The notes below the pieces were generated by a model, which was not told the DNA's origin, ran no database searches, and saw only the letters and a list, made by a program, of their open reading frames with translations. A program made the translations under genes and the position numbers. A stretch of DNA of 64,000 nucleotides from Camillea tinctor (lineage: Eukaryota > Ascomycota > Sordariomycetes > Xylariales > Xylariaceae), in assembly GCA_022578605.1 (NCBI GenBank), contig MU394100.1, positions 1 to 64,000 on the forward strand, read 5' to 3'. Below, one piece after another: positions 56,301 through 64,000 of the stretch (its first letter is position 1; each line of letters starts with the position of its first letter).

Positions 56301-59300
56301 ACTAACTAGATAAAAGCTTGTACCCAATAAGAGAAGAACCTGAGAAATTGACCTGTCAAGCTTTCTCTCCAGCACAAGTTGTTTGTCATGAATTACGAGA
56401 CGACCACAGAGAAGGACATGATATGAAAACTCAATTCATCATGAGGATCCTATCCCCCCCTTTGCCTATTAATCACACAACACCACGATCCCTACTGAGA
56501 GCCTCAGTGAAACGGATACTTTCCCGTTCCTTATCTGAATCTCGCCGTACTCGCCGCAAACCCCAACCCTCGTTACTTAGAATTTACTTACGTTATCTCC
56601 CAAAGGGACCGTGACTCAATCCTTCCAGGTCCCAGGATATCGTAAATTGCCGCCATTGGTCAATCTGGAGGAACCGATGGTGAAGATCTAGGTCGATCCA
56701 TCTCCCGAATGTGCTTGGCACGTTCTGTATTTCTCTTCTACAGGGCGGAACAACGGCAACATGTATTGTACGCCTAAAAACGTCGTAATGTGCCTAATAG
56801 CTGGGTATTACCTGGGTTCCATTACAATTGGTTGAGGCAATCAATCCCGAAAAGCTGTAACTGTTCGCTGTAATCATTAACCTAGGTTACTCAACAGGAC
56901 TCATTCCATAACTATATCGTGAAGAGATTGGCGAGCCAAATCATGGGGGAGCACTGCACGACTCGGCAACTGAGCATATCACGACTCAGTCTATGACTAA
57001 TAAATGTCTTAGTAGCGCCCGTCCAGAGCTCAAGCTTGTGGTGTGTGCATGCATCTACGATACGCACACAGCACTATACCATTTTTAGGGCTTTGACAAC
57101 CTATGAAGACGTACAACTAATTACACGGCTAGGCAAGGCATGAAAACCCCGTCCCTGGACAATGAGCCGCGTGAGGGCAGAGTTGAAGGTGTCGTGGCTG
57201 TTGCTCTAAAAATAAAATAATAATAATAAAGCATCTGTTCCCTTATGTTCTGAAGAAACCAGTTCATGATCACCCGAAAGTTTAAAAGAATGGGACCGGA
57301 CAAAAGGTCAAGACAAGCCTCAACGAAAAGAACAAAATGATCGGCCCTGCCTGTCATCATCACACGTTTATTAGGTAGTAGGTCCGTGTATTTTGTAATG
57401 CCTGGGGGGTTGCTCCGCGCCCAGCCATAGTCTATTCAGAATTGGACTAAGTTGGGGAGGCATGGATCATCGACGCGAGTCACGAAAATCGGTCCTTCGA
57501 TCGCTGAACGTTGCAAAGGACTGCTGGAATTTCTCACGCGATTCCGAATCCTTCACCCTTATCTAACGACATTCCGTTCTGGAATGTATCGAGGCTCGAT
57601 TTGACGATCACAGATCAGTTTCCTGGGTAAAACGTATCGTTCCCATCATCTTCTTACTGATGTTGAGAAATACACCAGAATAGGGGGTAGGAGAGATACA
57701 TAACCACCACATACACCACACCACAGTAAGCAAGTAGATAGGTTACTAGCTTTTGCCAGGTTATTCGCACGTTGAGTGATCATCTTACAATGACACCGGA
57801 GCCTCATAGACCGATCGTCTTACTGCCCACCACGGTGATCGCCCAACAACCCGAAACGCAACGGGATCGCCAAAGACCAGATATCTCTTTCCCACGGATT
57901 GTCCACCATTCCCACGCCTTGGCACTGGGGCATCCCTCCCTAACTCCCCTTCCCGGTAGACATTCACCTCCGCGATTTGGACATTCTCGTAGGGCTCTTT
58001 TTCCTACGCGGGCAGGCCCGCCGTGAGAAGACCCGATCGACATGTCGGCGTCTAAACGTGAAACACAAATGCTCAAAGGGGCTTCCGAATCAACACCCAC
58101 CACGCCATCAATAACCTACTACCTAGCTCATCCCACAGTTCATCCCTTGTCCGTTTCTAAGACCCACCAAACTACATCAAGAAGGCGGTCTTTTTTTCTC
58201 TCCCCCTCCCCCAAATATCTCCTTTACCTGTTAATTGGTGACGAACGACGAATGACGACCACACAAGAGAGGATCGTTCTCCAGATAGGAAAACGTGCTC
58301 TCCATCCGTTACAGAAATATCAAGCCACGCAGCCGGCCGCGAATCCAGAAGAAGTTCTTGTCTCGCTTCCTTCCCGAGCTCCCGGATTAAGTTGAAGTAG
58401 GCGACCTAAAGCAACAAGCAACCGCGGGGTAATAGGTAGCGATGTTATCCGTCCCTCTCCTGACTACGTATCACTATGCCGCTCCTCGCCAATCAGTTCG
58501 ATGTTAATACATATTTTCCCGGTCGACACTCGCAACATCGACACACGAGACCCGATGTCGTACCGTAGATGTGAGACTTCTCACACATTCCTGACCCAGC
58601 ACAGCATGAGAAGCCTGTTTGCTTGACGGCACGGCTATTAGAAACATACAGGCGATTTGTGGACGAGCCGGTCCCGTCCCTCTTAAATAATGCGTTGGCC
58701 GTATCATTTCTCCGCCGCCAATGGCCGTCGGCTGCGCAAAATCTCGCTACCAAGCACCGTTTGGCTATCGCGTACCTACATAAAGTACTTGAAGTTTGGG
58801 TTCCTATACTTTCATCTCTAGAAATTGGCGTCTTCCAGCCCGTAGATGTCGTGATGATCTACGCCGGTGAAGTTGTAATTGTCGATAATCTGCTCATGTG
58901 TTTTTAACACCTAGAGATAATCTCACCTCTGTCCCCCTTATTCCCCCCATCTGACCATGTCGTTGAATAGCGTTATGCAGGCGTTTTCCGATTGATCTTT
59001 CTTCCCTGCATCAAGTTCTACTCTTATGCGCATTGGGGATGATCAAGCTGCTTATAGTGTAGTGAAATTCCTCAGTGATTCGACAAGATCTTCGTTTATC
59101 CGTCTAGAACGTTCTAACCTTGTACTCGGGGCCCAGCTCCGTCTCCCGTTATTATTCGTAGTTTCCTTCTCTGATAAACTCGATCATCCCGTCCAGAGTT
59201 ACGTAGTAAAGGGAAGGGGTTGTTGCCCTTCATTCACCAGCATCGCGACATACTAACTGTCCGAGTTCCATTTAGTTAATTCATCGTCCGCAGTTAGAAA

Positions 59301-62300
59301 TGATAGTGTTTTCATCTCCCAAATGTGACTTCGAGAGGTATCACTCAGTCCGGAAGCAGTCGTGATTATGAGTAACGATAGTATCCAAGGTGTCTGCTAG
59401 CGATTTCAAATAACATTTTGCTGGGTTTCCCTAAACTCTATAAATATTATAAATTTGGTATATTCCATAAAAAACGGCATAGATTTTCCATATCTACTCG
59501 AGGACTCACCTTAGATATCTGCAATCAAGTAAAGCTGTCATACAATTATTAAATCGGCAAGCTTCCAAGCTCGCCGTGTATTATTATTTATTTAACGAAG
59601 TTTATTCATGGAATACGTTCTAATTACTTGTTCGTACTCGGGATATCAATGTGGGCGTCATACTTAAAAGTCATCTTATAGTTAGTATTCTGATCTAGAT
59701 ATCTGCTAGCTTTCAAAGAACTCGCAAAAGGTGTTTATTCCGATAACCACATCCACAATGGCTTAGATCAAACTATCAAGATATATATATATATAAATTA
59801 ACATCCTATCTATTACAACCAGTACTCTTATTGGACAGAAAGACGTAAAGTAACAACAGTCCTAGGGAAATTCCATAGCCGTGTTATAAAGATTAACAAT
59901 AGCGGTTGCTATATCAACGATATTTGCAGCTTTCAGTAGTCACGTCTAAAAGCACCCGAGTACTCGGCTTTTTAAACTGTCTAGAGCTTTTGGTGTGTTC
60001 ATTTCCCGATGTACTCTATCCTATGGAAGCCTCTCACAGAACACAAAATCTCTGCTGTATTTTTTCTATACTGTCACCTTATTCAACTAACTCTAGTTAT
60101 GTGAGCAATAGTTAGCATACACGTCCCTACACGGTTGCAAGCTCCTTATAGGTAAGGTGTTGCCCGGCATGGTATTGTAACGAGCCCTCCTTGTGACAGG
60201 TAGGTCACGTGCTGATCTTGACTTTATAAGACAGTGAGGCGAGGTTGGTTTAGTATTTCACGTTGTGCTCGTTAGAGGGATTTACGGGACTCTCGCTGTG
60301 ATTCCAAAGAGTGAATAAAGCCTTAAATTGATAGCTAAAGAACGAGTGACTATAAGAGAATTACAGCTAACTTATATACACCTTTTTGCGTAGTCGGCGT
60401 AAAGGCGTAATGCGTAACTTCAAAAGACGTTGGTTACGCTAGTTACGTTGGCGACGGTTACATTTTTGTACTAGGAATGGTTAGTGCCAACTGCATGTTG
60501 AAAATAACAGTTGTTCCGTTTCCGGCGACTCCACTTGTAATGGTGGGTGAAGTCGTAACAGGTATTTACTATATGATGATTCTAAAATAGGTTTCCCCTA
60601 TCTCCTAAATGCGAATAAATTTACCTCTCTTATCGAGCCTGACTGAAATGCTCATATAAACCAGAACATTATTACCACTATTATGGTTATTCTTTAGTTC
60701 CCTGACTCATTATGTAACCAGGAAGACCACACCTTTTGCACCAGTCCCGTATAACATAATCCAAAGAGCGTATCATTAATCTGTGTCATGTATAGCTTCG
60801 TGGTTTTGGAAAATACTCTACCACTCACTCCTTACCTCCCTTGTATGCCTCCAGCACGCTGATCGGCTGTATGGTACAGCAACAGATGATATGTCACGAC
60901 TTGCCGAGCAGCGACTTAGGAAAACCAGGATGTTATTGCGCGGGTAACTATAAATATAACTACCTGCAATACTGTTACTTAAACTGAAGACAGGCCCTCT
61001 ACTTCATACGAGATATGGTCTTTCATAAAAATAACAATGTATCGTTTCAGATACAGTGTCTATCGTCTAGGAGGGCAGCGCGATTACGCTTCTCTGGTAA
61101 TACCTACCTTAGGTCGCTGTTACTATTGGCGTTGATAGAATTTGATAGAAATATCTAATGACTACAATTCAGGGGTATTGCTAAAAAAGTTACCGTAATG
61201 GCTTAATTTTCTTTTAACCTATAAGTTTTGTCTTATTATTCACAAATAGCCAATGCGTTTTACATGACATGAAAACCCGCTTCTCGATATGGAAGAGGAT
61301 AAGAGTTAGACAGTAAGGTGTCTAACAGTTAGATTTAATAGCCCCAAAATTTGCATGAGCACACGCCGAGGAAACATCAAAGAGAAAGGTAACTCGTGAA
61401 AGCCGGTTAATCGTCGTGCACTTCCAGGCCCCAATATTCTTGTTATGCCCCCTTTCTTTCCCCCAAGCAGCTCGCAACCCGCCGTTAGCGTTTCATATCC
61501 AAGGACCTAGGAATATTTACGACTTGTTCCCTTTTGCTCGTACATAATACCACGATGCAAGCTGAAAAGTCAGTTATTCGCATGCCTTGTCTGGTTTACT
61601 CACGGTGCCACTTTTGACTACCATTATTAGACCAAAGATACTTGCCATACGTTAGGCAGATGGGTGAACAGATGGACGGACGGGCGCAAGTAAGTGCCTA
61701 TTGCACATACACATATATTCACATAATGGCACTGGAGAGGATATTATATTATCTTGGGGCTTAGTGGCGATTATTAAACGTATGTGCTCTTACTCCCTAA
61801 CTTCACTTCCAAATATGTCTATTACCTTACTTCACACCCCAACATCTATCAGCGAGAATCAATGCATCCTGTTCTCTACCACCACGCCTGCGGATGTCGT
61901 GCGCGATTCCTCATACCGTATTGTCATGGCCGTGATGGCTGTACGAGCTGGATCCGTCCTGCTGCTGCCATGCTCCTAGCCCGGTTTCGATAGCCATAAT
62001 GGGTTCTGACAGATGCTGTTAGAAGGCCACAACGGCTTGGAAAACGAGTAGCACCATGGTGGGCAGCTATTCCCGCGAAATCATAACCGTCACCTAGGAA
62101 TGATGAGGTGGCAACAGGGTAAGTCAGAGACCTTATGTCTCCCACATGTTGGAAACCATGTCACTGCTATCTGCTCTCTGCTCGAACCGCAGCATTACAT
62201 GCAACCATCATCCATGCCGGCAAGGTCCAGTAGATCTACCTGCACATTATAAACCAACATAGTTGTGCACATCTATAGCGAGCAAACTGACGAAAGAGTA

Positions 62301-63153
62301 TCGGTAGCAACGCGTCATAATGTATTCGTGATTGTTTGTGTTGGACTGAGATATTCCTACTCAGTCATATCATATCTTCTCTCCCCTCCTAGAAAAACAA
62401 GCAACAGGTCTGTGCACCATACTATCAACAGAGAATCGAAGGGTATATTCTGTTCATATCCTGGGATCTAGTCCTCCCTAGGCCGCGAAAACTTGCAGTA
62501 CCCCGCCACGGTAGATAGGAGCTAAACAAGGTAAATAGGCTCGTGCCTAACTTGTCCGCATACGATCTGCCCATCCTCCTGCAATTAGTCCGAAGTCAGG
62601 TGCAAATGTACAGCACCAAATCGAGACCACATATATATGTGCCTGCGAGATTCCGATCGCAGCGCATTATCGTCATCATCAATGATTCATTATACATCGC
62701 CAACATCATCTTTTTTGTTGGACAAAACAACCGCAGATAAAACGCCTTCACTACCTCTCATGGACTAGGCAGAAGGAAACAAAACCAAATCAATAGCAAA
62801 CACTTTGCAGCGTATATGACCCTCTCTTATGCTGTATTTCATTGCAACTTTACCACGCGCCATGCCCTCTCTTTAAAAAGGAGAATAAAAACCACCCCCC
62901 AAAAACCTAAACTACCCGTTCGCCAGAATGCCCAGTGCGCTGCTGGATGCTGGGAAATCAAACCATGTCGTCCCATGGAGGGACAACGGGACCATCGAGG
63001 TCTTCTCATTACCCATTTCCTGTCATGATAATTTTTTTAGTAACTCGTTGGATTCTTCTTTGCTCCTCCATGGCAGTGCTGATATAGAGTTCGTTTCATA
63101 AAAAGGCCCAGGGATAAGGATGGTGAGGATAGGGTATGTAAGTGGTTCACGGG
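53357..63153. other. 9.8-kb gene-poor region
   Basis: I find no open frame with a recognisable domain or a convincing spliced gene. Base composition is ordinary, not RIP-like. A GC-richer block at about 57750-58400 has overlapping open frames on both strands, which usually signals composition rather than coding. A long 5' leader of an undetected gene, a non-coding RNA, or decayed genes would all fit. Confidence 0.5.
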
Positions 63154-64000
63154 CTATCTGACGACGCCAACCCTACCTTCCTCTAGACATCTTCTCTTCC
63201 CTAGAATAGTATCGCCTGGGCAGTCCGAATCGCGGTCCTCGGAGAAGCTCGCATTAAAAACTTCAGAGAGGACCTCTCTTCTGCGTTTAGGCGACGACGT
63301 TGTCGACTCAGGCGTTGCCTTCAACTCGTCTTCATAGGTGTCCATGGAGACACCGTCAAAATCACCAACGAGGTCTGATCCCAGGGCCTGACCTAGACGC
63401 TCCTTGAGACCCAGGACCGGCCATATAGGAACCTGGGTGTGCTCAATCTTGACATGTGCGTCACTCGCAGGGGCCTTGTGAGGTTGGTGAAACATAGAGA
63501 GGATTCCGGCCGAAACCGTGCCGGTATAGACGATAAAAGCGTTGTCGTCTTCCGAGACGGTCAGCACGCGGACTTGGACATCCCGTGGGGTGAAGGCAGT
63601 GGGGTGGACGGTGTTGTCAAAGACATATTGCTGGGCCATAGCTATCATGATGGCCACGAAATAGGAGTCCTCGTCGAGGTTCTTGGGTATCAGACCTCTG
63701 GACCGGAGCATCTGTAACCGGTGAACGGGGCCGTTATATAACCTATTAGGCCCGCTCAAGACGCGGAAGCAATTCCGCCTGACATGGTTCAGATGACTCC
63801 GGCTGACATAGACCAACACGGGTGCGTCGCTAGGCGCATTCACAGACATGGAAGCCATCAACTGATTCGCGGTGCGACTCGATGTCCAGGTAGTAGCCGA
63901 GTTGAAGGACAAGGCGCTGGTATCGACAGGAGTCCAGATGGCCTGGCAACGGAGGGCCTTGGCATAATAATGACGACCGAAGCGCATAGGGAGTTCGGTG
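63154..64000 (-). CDS. Hypothetical protein, 5' end outside the window
   Basis: I do not recognise the family. The frame is open from the window edge to the stop at 63154. An ATG at 63987 gives 277 residues, but four more in-frame codons lie upstream with no stop, so the true start may be beyond the window. The N-terminal half looks folded (APVLVYVSRSHLNHVRRN, DSYFVAIMIAMAQQYVF, VRVLTVSEDDNAFIVYTG). The C-terminal third is acidic and Ser/Pro-rich with two basic patches, SPKRRRE and GKRRCLEE, that could serve as nuclear signals. Codon use looks coding throughout. No neighbour suggests a role. Confidence 0.75.
   Translation of the reverse strand, partial: TELPMRFGRHYYAKALRCQAIWTPVDTSALSFNSATTWTSSRTANQLMASMSVNAPSDAPVLVYVSRSHLNHVRRNCFRVLSGPNRLYNGPVHRLQMLRSRGLIPKNLDEDSYFVAIMIAMAQQYVFDNTVHPTAFTPRDVQVRVLTVSEDDNAFIVYTGTVSAGILSMFHQPHKAPASDAHVKIEHTQVPIWPVLGLKERLGQALGSDLVGDFDGVSMDTYEDELKATPESTTSSPKRRREVLSEVFNASFSEDRDSDCPGDTILGKRRCLEEGRVGVVR

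Noticed and set aside
57772..58395. Open frames in the GC-richer block, possible gene
   Set aside because: Frames are open on both strands, Pro/Ser/Arg-rich and without motif; composition explains them.
58623..58907. 94-codon frame that looks slightly protein-like
   Set aside because: It starts at TTG, lacks splice partners, and resembles no family I know.

Overview
The window is one end of a filamentous ascomycete (Pezizomycotina) chromosome. It opens with TTAGGG-type telomere repeat. Nearly all protein genes carry short GT-AG introns (about 50-190 nt). It holds a copia retrotransposon converted to AT-rich sequence in the manner of repeat-induced point mutation (RIP), and typical fungal genes (palA/RIM20, V-ATPase subunit B, DPH1, HMG-CoA lyase). 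The species cannot be named from sequence alone; the class Sordariomycetes is a guess.

1-25.5 kb is subtelomeric accessory DNA. A telomere and a TTGGTC hexamer array are followed by AT-rich sequence. Then come a cytochrome P450, a thioesterase-like protein, an ERG26-like sterol dehydrogenase with an apparent one-base frameshift, a second P450 that is a pseudogene cut in two by the copia element (10120-17183, 5-bp target duplication CTTTT), an acetoacetate-decarboxylase-family protein divergent from a bZIP/DUF3425 regulator, and a zinc-type alcohol dehydrogenase. Solo LTRs, an LTR-like dispersed repeat and foldback repeats lie between them. Enzyme types and decay suggest a degenerating specialised-metabolism cluster, but no backbone synthase is present.

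25.5-31 kb holds a convergent pair: a PxpA (LamB/YcsF) gene and a 12-exon gene for a 1234-residue multidomain biotin enzyme. Its order, biotin carboxylase, AHS2/PxpC, AHS1/PxpB, biotinyl domain, is that of urea carboxylase. Two intron-containing tRNA-Ile(AAT) genes follow.

34-51 kb is conserved housekeeping sequence: DPH1, secreted aldose 1-epimerase, V-ATPase subunit B, HMG-CoA lyase, PalA/Rim20 and a GT31-like glycosyltransferase. A mariner-like MITE sits in the shared V-ATPase B/HMG-CoA lyase upstream region. An in-frame Ser/Thr/Pro-rich stretch plus hydrophobic tail lies just past the epimerase stop codon.

51-63 kb is gene-poor, with one foldback element. The window ends inside an unrecognised minus-strand gene. 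Exon boundaries were worked out by hand from splice consensus, reading phase and family similarity; no transcript data or database search was available.
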